Positions 1 through 8,102 of a stretch of DNA of 38,355 nt are shown in pieces (positions within the stretch are counted from its first letter, which is position 1; each line of letters begins with the position of its first letter). Source of the DNA: Gammaproteobacteria bacterium (lineage in GTDB: Bacteria > Pseudomonadota > Gammaproteobacteria > GCA-001735895). The stretch is from the NCBI GenBank assembly GCA_030595795.1, contig JAUVCH010000027.1:1-38355 (forward strand). Direction: 5' to 3'. A model generated the notes under the pieces. It was not told the DNA's origin. It did not search any database and saw nothing but the letters and a program-made list of their open reading frames with translations. The position numbers and the translations under genes are program-made.

Positions 1-905
1 ATGTCGATGGCTTCATACCGCACTTGTTTATCCATGGGTAACAACTCGAAGTCGTAGGCATCCGGGTTACCGAACAATTCTTTAAGGGCTAATAATTTCG
101 GCACATAGGCTCTAGTTTCCTGACGAATTTTTGTCAGCTTCCAGAAGTCAGTCTCACGCTTTCGTTTTTTGTTATAACGGACTGCTCTGCGAATCTTCCC
201 AGGGCCGGCATTGTAAGCAGCCAGGGCCAGTTCCCAGTCTCCATCAAACTGCTTTGCCAGGCTATCCAGGTAATTTAACGCAGCTCGAGTTGATTCGATA
301 ATGTCCCGTCGTCCGTCATACCACCAGTTTTGCTTCAATCCCAGGAATCGACCGGTGGAAGGTATAATTTGCCACATGCCAGAGGCTCGTCCATGCGAGT
401 AGGCAAAAGTTTGATAGGCACTTTCGACGATCGGCAACAAGGCAAGCTCGCTGGGCAAGCCTCGTGCTTCGAGTTCATCAAGTACAAAAGGCAATACCAA
501 ATTCGCTCGTTCCATCACCCGGTTTAGGTATTTACGGTTTTTTAAATACCAGTTCAGCTGGGTGGTGACTCGATTATTGCTGACCGAATTCATTTGCATG
601 CCAGCTTGCAGGCGTTGCCAAACGTCTGGCCCCAGTATAAATCGAGCAGATGTGGGTGGTTTAATTTCCAGGTTAGCATATTTGATTCGGGTCTCTACCA
701 GTGCAAGATTCGCCCGTTGAGAAAATTTGTCGACATAATAAGCTGCCATAATTTCGGTAGGCGTCGGCGGGGTAACCGGAAGAATTGCCACGGGGTCGGT
801 AGTTGCTGGGTATGGCGCATCTAAACCCGGCTGTATAATCTGGCAGCCTGATACAACGCTGGCGATTAACAGTGGAACAAGTAATTGGAATGCGTGCCGG
901 TTCAT
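1..905 (-). CDS. mltD: Membrane-bound lytic murein transglycosylase D (partial, C-terminus beyond window)
   Basis: Reading the minus strand from an ATG at 905 gives 301 codons that run off the left edge without a stop. The first 21 residues form a lipoprotein signal ending in the lipobox VSGC (Cys21), so the protein should be a lipid-anchored outer-membrane enzyme. The transglycosylase (SLT) domain covers about residues 120-280. The catalytic glutamate is in LPIVESA (Glu161), followed by the family blocks SGMWQIIPSTGR and ALAAYNAGPGKIRRA. MltD cleaves glycan strands of peptidoglycan, forming 1,6-anhydro ends. The LysM repeats expected at the C-terminus would lie outside the window. It diverges from the yafS-rnhA-dnaQ genes; in E. 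coli gloB sits between mltD and yafS, and it is absent here. Family assignment is firm. Confidence 0.93.
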   Translation of the reverse strand, partial: MNRHAFQLLVPLLIASVVSGCQIIQPGLDAPYPATTDPVAILPVTPPTPTEIMAAYYVDKFSQRANLALVETRIKYANLEIKPPTSARFILGPDVWQRLQAGMQMNSVSNNRVTTQLNWYLKNRKYLNRVMERANLVLPFVLDELEARGLPSELALLPIVESAYQTFAYSHGRASGMWQIIPSTGRFLGLKQNWWYDGRRDIIESTRAALNYLDSLAKQFDGDWELALAAYNAGPGKIRRAVRYNKKRKRETDFWKLTKIRQETRAYVPKLLALKELFGNPDAYDFELLPMDKQVRYEAID

Positions 906-973
906 TATCATTAGTATAGTAATTGCTTAGACGCTAAAATGGGGCATTGTACCGGTCATAACACAAGTTTCAA

Positions 974-1744
974 ATGCGAATTTATCGACTTTTCAGAACC
1001 AAAAAGAGCTATTCCAGCATGGCGGAGTGGTACCAGACCCCTTTGGGCGAGTTTCTGTTCGACGAATTGCAGGAAAAACTTGAACCGACACTGGTCACCA
1101 CTTTCGGCTATTATTCGCTGCAAATCGGCTGCCTCAATGATTCTCAAAAATTGTTAAAAGCCTGTCGTATAAAGCATCAGTTTACGCTTGATGAGACAAA
1201 ACAAACCGCCGACTTAAAGGCTCAGTCGTCTCAACTGCCTATCGCTAGTGACAGTGTTGACCTGGTAATCCTGATGCATCAGCTGTCAAATAATGAAGCG
1301 CCGCATGCATTGCTGCGCGAGGTTTCTCGCATCCTGATTCCGCAAGGTAAGCTAATTATTATCGATTTTAATCCGCTGTCTTTATGGGGGCTAAGGCATT
1401 TTTTTCAATCGTGGCTCGAACAGTTGCCCTGGTCGGGGCATTATTATACCGCCAGACGGTTAACTGACTGGATGAAATTGCTAGGGTTTGAGTGGCAAAA
1501 GCACCTTAAAGTAGGGTATTTGCCGCCTTTGCAGAAACCTCGAGTTCTAAGACATTTGTCCTGGCTGGAAAAAGGCATGAGAAACTGGCTGAAGTTCTCT
1601 TCGGCCCTTAATGTGCTGATTTACAATAAAAATCTTATTCCGATAACCCCCATCCGACAACGATGGGTAAGACGAAAAATAATGGCGGGTAAGGTCGTGC
1701 GGCCTACTGTCAATCGAGATATGAAATACAATAAGAAAATATGA
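974..1744 (+). CDS. YafS-like class I SAM-dependent methyltransferase
   Basis: This 256-residue protein resembles the YafS-type methyltransferases encoded next to rnhA in many gammaproteobacteria. The N-terminal part has the family block [15 protein letters not shown] methyltransferase-like fold follows, with [17 protein letters not shown] (about residues 89-105) and a post-motif region with [19 protein letters not shown]. The usual glycine-rich SAM loop is replaced by a weak version around [11 protein letters not shown], as is common in this subgroup. Substrate unknown. The start is uncertain: ATG 974 has almost no ribosome-binding site. An internal ATG at 1019 (MAEWYQTP) has a faint AGAG upstream and leaves an N-terminus closer to what I recall of the family. 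Its TGA overlaps the rnhA start (ATGA), suggesting translational coupling. Confidence 0.8.
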   Translation: MRIYRLFRTKKSYSSMAEWYQTPLGEFLFDELQEKLEPTLVTTFGYYSLQIGCLNDSQKLLKACRIKHQFTLDETKQTADLKAQSSQLPIASDSVDLVILMHQLSNNEAPHALLREVSRILIPQGKLIIIDFNPLSLWGLRHFFQSWLEQLPWSGHYYTARRLTDWMKLLGFEWQKHLKVGYLPPLQKPRVLRHLSWLEKGMRNWLKFSSALNVLIYNKNLIPITPIRQRWVRRKIMAGKVVRPTVNRDMKYNKKI

Positions 1745-2190
1745 ATGCTAAAAAAGTTGTGATCTATACCGATGGCGCTTGCCGCGGTAATCCCGGACCC
1801 GGCGGATGGGGTGTTTATATGCGTTATCAGGGCAATGAGAAAAATCTCAAGGGCTACGTAGCGGAAACGACCAACAATCGTATGGAATTAACCGCTGCTA
1901 TAGAGAGCTTGCAAGTTTTGAAGAGAGCCTGCGAGATCGAACTCTATACGGACTCGAAATACGTGATGCAAGGTATTAAGGAGTGGATAAAAAACTGGAA
2001 GAAAAATAACTGGAAGACTGCGGCCAAAAAAGACGTTAAAAACGTCGACCTGTGGCAGGCGCTCGATAAGGAGTCGACGCGACATCAAATCGACTGGTTC
2101 TGGGTGAAAGGGCACTCTGGGGTTCACGGCAACGAAATGGCCGATCAATTGGCCAACCAGGCGATTGACCTGGCTATGGAGAAATCATGA
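1741..2190 (+). CDS. rnhA: Ribonuclease HI
   Basis: This 149-residue protein is the length of E. coli RNase HI. It degrades the RNA strand of RNA-DNA hybrids, clearing R-loops and primers. The four acidic metal ligands are visible: Asp11 in [16 protein letters not shown], Glu49 in NNRMELTAA, Asp71 in LYTDSKYV, and the late Asp in NEMADQLAN, after the catalytic-loop His of [12 protein letters not shown]. The tryptophan- and lysine-rich helix ([13 protein letters not shown]) is the basic protrusion that grips the hybrid. The start overlaps the upstream methyltransferase stop by ATGA, and its own stop overlaps the dnaQ start in the same way. In E. coli rnhA and dnaQ are divergent, whereas here they are co-directional. 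Confidence 0.97.
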   Translation: MNAKKVVIYTDGACRGNPGPGGWGVYMRYQGNEKNLKGYVAETTNNRMELTAAIESLQVLKRACEIELYTDSKYVMQGIKEWIKNWKKNNWKTAAKKDVKNVDLWQALDKESTRHQIDWFWVKGHSGVHGNEMADQLANQAIDLAMEKS

Positions 2191-2888
2191 GACAAATCGT
2201 ACTCGATACTGAAACCACAGGATTGGAAACCAGCCAGGGCCATCGTATCATCGAGATCGGCTGCGTCGAATTAGTCGATCGTCGCGTTACCGAAAATCAC
2301 TGGCATCACTATATCAATCCAGAGCGTGAAATCGACGCGGGTGCCTTCGAAGTGCATGGCATCAGTAACGAGTTTTTGGAGGATAAACCGTTGTTTAAGG
2401 ATATTGCTAATGACTTTCTCGACTATATAAAAGGTGCTGAGCTGGTCATACATAACGCGGCTTTCGACGTAGGATTTCTGAATTATGAATTGAGCCTGCT
2501 CGACAGTGACCAGCCGACGGTAGAAACGCTAAGCTCGATTCTCGATACCCTGAAGATGGCCCGCCAGAAGCATCCGGGCCAGAAAAATAACCTGGATGCC
2601 CTCTGCAATCGTTACGAAATCAACAACAGCCATCGTAGCGTGCATGGTGCCTTACTCGATGCGCGCATTCTTGCCGACGTTTACCTGATTATGACTGGTG
2701 GCCAGAGTTCGCTGGGCCTTGAGCAGGCTGAGGTTGTTAGAAGTACAGGGGGAGAAGGTTTTGTTGGTATCACCAATGCAGGAGACGGGCCTTTACCTGT
2801 TTGGTGTGGAAATGAGTCTAGCGAACAGGCACATCAGGAATATCTGGCTTTTTTACGCGAAGCCAGCGATGAACCTGTCTGGCAATAA
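2187..2888 (+). CDS. dnaQ: DNA polymerase III epsilon subunit (3'-5' proofreading exonuclease)
   Basis: This 233-residue protein is the proofreading subunit of the replicative polymerase core. It is a DEDDh exonuclease. Exo I is VLDTETTGL (Asp7, Glu9), Exo II lies around [16 protein letters not shown], and Exo III is [19 protein letters not shown] with the catalytic His and Asp. After the nuclease domain, [10 protein letters not shown] resembles the clamp-binding pentapeptide that E. coli epsilon uses (QTSMAF at the same place). The C-terminal tail ([16 protein letters not shown]) corresponds to the segment that binds the alpha polymerase subunit. The gene overlaps rnhA by ATGA, so the two are probably translated together. 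All key residues are present. Confidence 0.96.
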   Translation: MRQIVLDTETTGLETSQGHRIIEIGCVELVDRRVTENHWHHYINPEREIDAGAFEVHGISNEFLEDKPLFKDIANDFLDYIKGAELVIHNAAFDVGFLNYELSLLDSDQPTVETLSSILDTLKMARQKHPGQKNNLDALCNRYEINNSHRSVHGALLDARILADVYLIMTGGQSSLGLEQAEVVRSTGGEGFVGITNAGDGPLPVWCGNESSEQAHQEYLAFLREASDEPVWQ

Positions 2889-2917
2889 CTATTAAAATTT
2901 CGAATCGATAGTAGTCT

Positions 2918-2923
2918 TATAAT
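2918..2923 (+). promoter_or_regulatory. Possible sigma-70 -10 element upstream of the cyclase gene
   Basis: A perfect TATAAT lies about 50 bases upstream of the wHTH-cyclase start, in the 70-base gap after dnaQ. No convincing -35 box sits 16-18 bases upstream (the sequence there is AT-rich), so this is a weak call based on position and the -10 match. Confidence 0.35.
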
Positions 2924-2970
2924 TTGGGAGCGACGACAGAAAAATTAGTTCCCTCGGAGTGCGGGTCGTA

Positions 2971-5208
2971 GTGGTGAATACAGAAAACGAATTTTACCTG
3001 GCAGATTGGCGAATCGACCCTTCAATTTGCCAGATTAGTCGTGGTAGTAAAACCGTTAAACTGGAACCCAAGGTAATGGATCTACTGGTTTATATGTCTC
3101 AAAAACCCGGTGAGGTACTTGCTCGGGATGAAATCGAAGAAAACGTCTGGCGGGGAATGGTGGTTGGATACGATGCGTTAACCAACGCGATCATTAAACT
3201 CCGCAAGGCATTTGAGGATAGCGCGCGCAGTCCCAATATTATTGAAACGCTCCCCAAAAAAGGTTATCGACTGATCGCAGAATTAAGTCGTCCAGGACAG
3301 CTAGAGAACCCCGGTCGGCCTCGGAATATTGTACGAAAACTCACCGCGATTCTGTATTCCGATATTGTTGGCTATAGTCGTCTGACAGAACAGGATGAAG
3401 AGGGTACCCATCAGATTGTTAGCGCCTACCTTGATGCGATAAGTCAGGCGATAGTGCATCATAATGGTAGCATCGTGCATTACGCTGGCGATGCTGTACT
3501 GGCAGAGTTCAATACTGTAGTCGATGCTATTAGCTGTGCGGTGGACGTTCAACGCGACCTGGCTGCTCGAAATGCTCGGCAGTCAGCGGATCAGGTTGTG
3601 CAGTTTCGAATTGGTATTAATTTAGGTGACGTCATCGTCGATCGTGATGACATTTATGGCGAAGGCGTTAATGTAGCCGCGAGGCTCGAGAGCCTGGCTG
3701 ATCCGGGTGGCATTTGCATATCTGAATCCGTGCGTAGTACGGCGGGCCACAAGCTGCCTTACTCCTATGAGTTTCTGGGGGAGCAATCGGTTAAAAATAT
3801 TGCTGAGCCGATTCGCGCCTATCGAGTGTTACTTGCACAGGGGACTGTTGCAGCACAACCTGCAGCTCGTAAACCTTTTGGGCTGACGGTCGCGGGGAGT
3901 GTTTTGCTGGTTGGCATAATGATCGGAAGCCTGTGGGTTATTCAAGATAAGCCCGGGGCTGAGCCGCAGTTAACTGCGCCGACCAGCTTGCCATTACCCG
4001 ATAAACCGTCCATCGCAGTACTGCCGTTTGTAAATACCGGTAACGACCCCGATCAATCGTATTTCAGTGATGGTATTACCGATGACTTAATTACCGATTT
4101 ATCCAGTATATCCGGATTGTTCGTCATCTCGCGTAATTCTACCTTTCAATATAAAGGTCGGGCAGTTGATGCCAGAAAAGTGGCCAGTGCACTGGGCGTT
4201 CGATATGTACTCGAAGGCAGCATACGTCGAAGCGGTATTCGGGTACGCATCAATACGCAGCTCATCGATGGGACTACGGGTGGGCAGGTCTGGGCCGAGC
4301 GCTATGACGGCGATCTTCAGAGTGTTTTTGAACTCCAGGATCAGGTCACTCAGAAAATAATTACTGCCCTGACTTTGAAGCTCTCTAAAAACGACCAGAA
4401 ACGGCTCTCATCGTCGGAGACGTCGAATCCAGACGCCTACGACGAATATCTGAAAGGCTGGGAACTCTATCGGCGTTTTTCACGTGAAGACTTCGCTCAG
4501 GCTGAGGTGCATTTTCGAAGAGCGCTGGAACTCGATCCCGGGTACAGTCGTGTTCATGCGGCATTGGCATTAATTTATTGGCAAGCATGGCAACAAAAAT
4601 GGCATGAAAACGTTGGTGGTGGTGTATTTGCCGGCTGGGGAAGGGCGAAGCGGGAACTCGATGCAGCAATGGTTAATCCTACGCCGTTAGTACATAGCCT
4701 TAGATCTGCTATGTTTCTGTACAATCGTCGCTATGAGGAGGCGATCGTCGAGGCTCAGAAAGCAGTTGAGTTGAATCGTAACAGTGCGACAGGTCATTTG
4801 GCTTTGGCAGAGGTACTAAGTTATGCAGGCCTGTCAGAACAGGCCATAGATAAAGCTCAAATAGCGATGCGACTAGACCCTAATTTCGCTGCCCCTTATC
4901 TCTCGGTTATGGGCCGTGCCCAATTCGATCAAAGGCAGTATGAGGGTGCTATTAGAACTTTGAAGAGGGCGGTATCCGTTAAGCCGGGAGACAAAACACC
5001 AATGATAGTCCTGGTTGCGGCATACGGGCAGTTGGGGAAGCATGAACAGGCGACTCCACTGATTGAACAGATCAACCAGCACCACTCAAAGGAAAGAATG
5101 CGTAACCTGACTATCGACTGGTTGAAGAACCGCTGGCCTTACAAAAACCGAGAAGATCGTCAGCGCCTGGTAGACGGGTTAAAATTAGCGGGCGTGCCGG
5201 AATGGTAG
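2971..5208 (+). CDS. Winged-helix / class III nucleotide cyclase / TolB-like / TPR membrane protein
   Basis: From GTG 2971 this is about 745 residues. Residues 5-100 form an OmpR/CadC-type winged helix ending in IIETLPKKGYRLIAEL. Residues 120-285 are a class III cyclase domain with metal ligands Asp131 (YSDIVGYSRL) and Asp174 (AGDAVLAEF) and transition-state residues Asn234 and Arg238 (GVNVAARLES). Residues 301-326 are one membrane span, so DNA-binding and cyclase parts should be cytoplasmic. From about 346 comes a TolB-N/FlgO-like domain (PSIAVLPFVNTGND, YVLEGSIRRSG), then TPR-like helices to the end, probably periplasmic. The cyclase core looks active, but the usual Lys determining adenine is His170. 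Starts: GGAG at 2955-2958 fits GTG 2971 best; GTG 2959 would overlap it, and GTG 2974 is also possible. The role, likely stimulus-dependent transcription and/or cAMP synthesis, is inferred. Confidence 0.88.
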   Translation: MVNTENEFYLADWRIDPSICQISRGSKTVKLEPKVMDLLVYMSQKPGEVLARDEIEENVWRGMVVGYDALTNAIIKLRKAFEDSARSPNIIETLPKKGYRLIAELSRPGQLENPGRPRNIVRKLTAILYSDIVGYSRLTEQDEEGTHQIVSAYLDAISQAIVHHNGSIVHYAGDAVLAEFNTVVDAISCAVDVQRDLAARNARQSADQVVQFRIGINLGDVIVDRDDIYGEGVNVAARLESLADPGGICISESVRSTAGHKLPYSYEFLGEQSVKNIAEPIRAYRVLLAQGTVAAQPAARKPFGLTVAGSVLLVGIMIGSLWVIQDKPGAEPQLTAPTSLPLPDKPSIAVLPFVNTGNDPDQSYFSDGITDDLITDLSSISGLFVISRNSTFQYKGRAVDARKVASALGVRYVLEGSIRRSGIRVRINTQLIDGTTGGQVWAERYDGDLQSVFELQDQVTQKIITALTLKLSKNDQKRLSSSETSNPDAYDEYLKGWELYRRFSREDFAQAEVHFRRALELDPGYSRVHAALALIYWQAWQQKWHENVGGGVFAGWGRAKRELDAAMVNPTPLVHSLRSAMFLYNRRYEEAIVEAQKAVELNRNSATGHLALAEVLSYAGLSEQAIDKAQIAMRLDPNFAAPYLSVMGRAQFDQRQYEGAIRTLKRAVSVKPGDKTPMIVLVAAYGQLGKHEQATPLIEQINQHHSKERMRNLTIDWLKNRWPYKNREDRQRLVDGLKLAGVPEW

Positions 5209-5223
5209 TAACCGCTCCGGCAC
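5194..5223. terminator. Hairpin between convergent genes, possible bidirectional terminator
   Basis: GTGCCGGA (5194-5201) and TCCGGCAC (5216-5223) form a perfect 8-bp GC-rich stem around a 14-base loop that contains the cyclase stop codon. It lies exactly between two genes whose 3' ends face each other. Neither strand has a clear T tract after the stem, so it may be a non-canonical terminator or only an RNA-stabilising end structure. Confidence 0.4.
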
Positions 5224-5230
5224 AGACTAG

Positions 5231-6163
5231 TTACTGAGCCTCGGTGATAAATTCTACCGCCGACTCTACAGCTTCTTCGAGATTGAAATCCTGGAAAAAA
5301 TGGCCAGCATTTTCTACCCTGCTCAAGCGGACCTGTTTACCATCTATATAGGGTGTGATGACTTCCTCAAGGTCTGGTTGCCTTTCGTCCTGTGTGCCCG
5401 TGATAATCAAGGTTGGCACTGGCATATTAGGTAGATGCAACTGATACTGCCGGAATTTGTCGTCTACGGCGTAGTAGGAATAAAAAGTATCGGCGCTAAT
5501 CGTTGAGCGTGGGCAAAATGAAAAGTCGATTTTTTCTATCAACTCACCCCCTTTACCCGCTTTTATCAGTTTTTCGGCTTTAGCAATTGTTTCGTCAAAA
5601 ATATCTCCATAGCGACCTTCGTATTGCATTTTCGCGGATTTAACTGTATTTGGTGCCAGTAATACCAGGTGCTTTACTACAGATTTTTTACGCTCAGTCA
5701 TGTAAACCATTGCCTGATTGGCACCGCGCGAATGTGCCATGATGACAATCTCCTCGACACCTTGTTTAAATAACCATTCTACCCATTGATCGAGCTCGTC
5801 GAGGCTATCTTCAGAAGTATGGGTTTGTGGCCAGTTGCAATCGTAAAATCCATGTCGATTATCGATTCCCAGGCTCAGATTAATTGCCAGGGAGCTACGG
5901 TTGTTTTCTAGCAGTATCTGCTGGCTGGATTCTATGATTTCCATACGGTTATGAGCCATCATGCCGTGCAGAATCAGAACGACGCCATCCTTCAGTGTCT
6001 TGCCGTCAGCGAGCTCCAGGTTAGCATTTAAAGTCATGCCACGGTATTGCTGAGTGACTTCCTTAGCATGGGTTGCTGTAGATGCTGTCAGTAAAAGTAA
6101 CCCTGTAATTAGCCAGAAGTAAGCGTAACTATTTGGACTCTTTGATTTGATGAAATTTATCAT
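5231..6163 (-). CDS. Exported alpha/beta hydrolase
   Basis: From ATG 6163 the protein has 310 residues. This start is chosen because GTGGAG lies 9 bases upstream and the product begins with a signal peptide (MINFIKSK... then a hydrophobic stretch ending near STATHAKE). The frame stays open upstream to 6226, but that extension would bury the signal. The fold is alpha/beta hydrolase: LILHGMMAH for the oxyanion loop, nucleophile elbow IMAHSRGANQA with Ser in an A-x-S-x-G form, ITGTQDERQPD for the acid and ENAGHFFQDF for the catalytic His. It should act in the periplasm. Substrate unknown; an esterase or lactonase is possible. It follows the SMP-30-like gene on the same strand after about 65 bases and probably shares its transcript. 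Confidence 0.86.
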   Translation of the reverse strand: MINFIKSKSPNSYAYFWLITGLLLLTASTATHAKEVTQQYRGMTLNANLELADGKTLKDGVVLILHGMMAHNRMEIIESSQQILLENNRSSLAINLSLGIDNRHGFYDCNWPQTHTSEDSLDELDQWVEWLFKQGVEEIVIMAHSRGANQAMVYMTERKKSVVKHLVLLAPNTVKSAKMQYEGRYGDIFDETIAKAEKLIKAGKGGELIEKIDFSFCPRSTISADTFYSYYAVDDKFRQYQLHLPNMPVPTLIITGTQDERQPDLEEVITPYIDGKQVRLSRVENAGHFFQDFNLEEAVESAVEFITEAQ

Positions 6164-6228
6164 GGGTAATAACTCCACTAGCATATTAATCGCATAGAAA
6201 TTGATCGGCTCTAGCCCTGCATTCACTT

Positions 6229-7125
6229 CTAATCCTTGAGTGGTAGTATGAGCACTTTATTCTGTTTGAACAAAGGCACGAGTACACGATTACGTTTATT
6301 GTCGTATCCAAGGTCGGCTGGTGCATCGATTGAATCCACTACTGTTGAGTAGATACCATGCTTATCTAGTCGATAGATTGCCGATCCACCCCAACTCGAA
6401 ATCAGGTAGCTTTCATCGTCCATTCTCAAAAGGCCATCCAGTGCGCCTCCGGGCGGTGTAGGCATCGATTTACGTCCTCCCATTTTGTCGAGTAGATATA
6501 TCTCACCTGAGCCGAATGTAACAATCGTAAAGTCATTACCATGGTTGAGAATCCCGTTGGGGCGCCCCATGTCCATATCCTTTACGATGGTTTTGTATTT
6601 TCCGTTCGCCATAACTTGATAAACGGCATCGGTTCCCGAGGGAACAAAACCGCCTTCACCCCCCATCAATCCACTGTCAGTCACATAAACACTGTTACCA
6701 CCACCGGGCGTAATGCCATTGAGAAAAGAGCTACCCTCAATCTTGATGCTGCCAATTTGTTTGCCACCAGGGAGTTCGAACAGGTGAACCTCGTCGAGAT
6801 CGGCGACATACAGGATTTTCCCATCGATGGCAGCGCCTTTGGGTGCGTTCAGACGTGTACCCTGTTTCGTACCATCTATCCATTTTAAGTCGATGACCCT
6901 TCCATCCGGACTTATTTTTGAAATATATCCATTACCGTCGGCTTCGAGTGGACTGCCATTGATATTGGTGACCAGATAGACATCCTCAGCTGCGTAGTAC
7001 TCAACCGATTCCGGCGTAGCAAATCCCACATCAGCCACCACGATACGTTCATCGGCTGCACCGCTAGAAGTAAATAGTGCTATAAAGAGGAAACTAACGA
7101 TTGTTTTCAATACTTTGATATTCAT
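6229..7125 (-). CDS. Exported SMP-30/gluconolactonase-like beta-propeller protein
   Basis: From ATG 7125 the product has 298 residues. This start has an excellent AAAGGAGA ribosome-binding site and leads directly into a signal peptide (MNIKVLKTIVSFLFIALFTS, cleavage after SSGAA). The mature part has six-bladed propeller-like repeats: TPESVEYYAAEDVYLVTNI, LNAPKGAAIDGKILYVADL, LNGITPGGGNSVYVTDSGL, GRPNGILNHGNDFTIV and LDGLLRMDDESYLISSWGG. These resemble SMP-30/LRE or NHL-type propellers that bind divalent metal and, in some members, hydrolyse lactones. I cannot assign a substrate. It sits upstream of an exported hydrolase on the same strand, so the two may process the same compound; that is inference. 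Confidence 0.82.
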   Translation of the reverse strand: MNIKVLKTIVSFLFIALFTSSGAADERIVVADVGFATPESVEYYAAEDVYLVTNINGSPLEADGNGYISKISPDGRVIDLKWIDGTKQGTRLNAPKGAAIDGKILYVADLDEVHLFELPGGKQIGSIKIEGSSFLNGITPGGGNSVYVTDSGLMGGEGGFVPSGTDAVYQVMANGKYKTIVKDMDMGRPNGILNHGNDFTIVTFGSGEIYLLDKMGGRKSMPTPPGGALDGLLRMDDESYLISSWGGSAIYRLDKHGIYSTVVDSIDAPADLGYDNKRNRVLVPLFKQNKVLILPLKD

Positions 7126-7237
7126 GATTTTCTCCTTTACTTTGAAGTTTGCAGAATACAAAAATACGGTGGAGAAAGTCCCGATGGTGTGACGACGGTT
7201 TTACGTTCTTTTTACTACCATCAATAAAATCAAATAC

Positions 7238-7714
7238 TTACGAGTGTTTCATCATGCGCTCTTTATCGCGTTTCCAGTCTCGGTCTTTCTCGGTGGCTCG
7301 CTTATCGTGATGCTTTTTACCCTTGGCGAGTCCGAGTTTAAGCTTGGCGCGTCCGCGGCTCCAGTAGGCGGACAGCGCTACCAGGGTATAGCCTTTGCGA
7401 TCGACCATACCCGTTAGCCGGTCTATTTCACGGCGATGAGCCAGGAGTTTGCGTGTACGTGTGGGATTGGGGTTGATATGCGTGGATGCCGTATTCAGCG
7501 CGCTAATATGTGCACCGATGATCGACAATTCGCCGTTTTTCACATGAACATAACTTTCCTTTAGTTGCAGGTTATTCTCGCGCAAGCTTTTCACTTCCCA
7601 GCCCTCCAACACCATACCGACTTCCAGTTCATCCTCAATTGAATAATCATGGTGGGCGATACGGTTGCGGGCGATGGTGTTATCGCTGGATTTGGATTTT
7701 TTCTTTTTCGCCAT
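7238..7714 (-). CDS. smpB: SsrA-binding protein SmpB
   Basis: SmpB binds the tRNA-like part of tmRNA and delivers it to stalled ribosomes for trans-translation. From ATG 7714 the protein has 158 residues, the normal family length, starting MAKKKKSKSSDNTIARNR. Family blocks are present: HHDYSIEDELEVGMVLEGWE, VKSLRENNLQLKESYV, LLAHRREIDRL and the C-terminal basic tail KGKKHHDKRATEKDRDWKRD, which enters the mRNA channel. The frame continues open to 7840, but those 42 extra residues do not match the family and are excluded. No strong ribosome-binding site precedes 7714. It diverges from the 4.5S RNA gene. tmRNA itself (ssrA) is not in the window. Confidence 0.96.
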   Translation of the reverse strand: MAKKKKSKSSDNTIARNRIAHHDYSIEDELEVGMVLEGWEVKSLRENNLQLKESYVHVKNGELSIIGAHISALNTASTHINPNPTRTRKLLAHRREIDRLTGMVDRKGYTLVALSAYWSRGRAKLKLGLAKGKKHHDKRATEKDRDWKRDKERMMKHS

Positions 7715-7870
7715 GTCTGCAGATTTAAAGTAAGTAAGACTTAAAAAGGCGACTATTCTCGGTTTAAATGAATCTGGAAACAAGTAAAAGATAGTTCGCA
7801 TGAGTGTTTTAAATCCCTGCTTCTTTCTTTCCTTTTTCAATCACAAGCTATATCATCTCGCACTTGCTAT

Positions 7871-7981
<111 letters not shown>

Positions 7982-8102
7982 GCCATTATTCCTGTCATGT
8001 TTCGAATGAGCGCTATTTTTTCTCTGGTTAAATTTAAGCATCGAAGTAACGAGCGCCTGATAATATCGGCGCCGTCCGAGCTACGCGCCTGTTGCTAATT
8101 CA

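Noticed and set aside
3301..3552. Antisense frame over the cyclase domain and similar long antisense frames over secA, dnaX, pilB and argF
   Set aside because: They lie opposite well-supported genes and show no domain, signal or ribosome-binding site; they are compositional shadows.
7715..7840. N-terminal extension of SmpB by 42 codons
   Set aside because: The extension does not match the family, which starts at the lysine-rich MAKKKK, and would make the protein too long.
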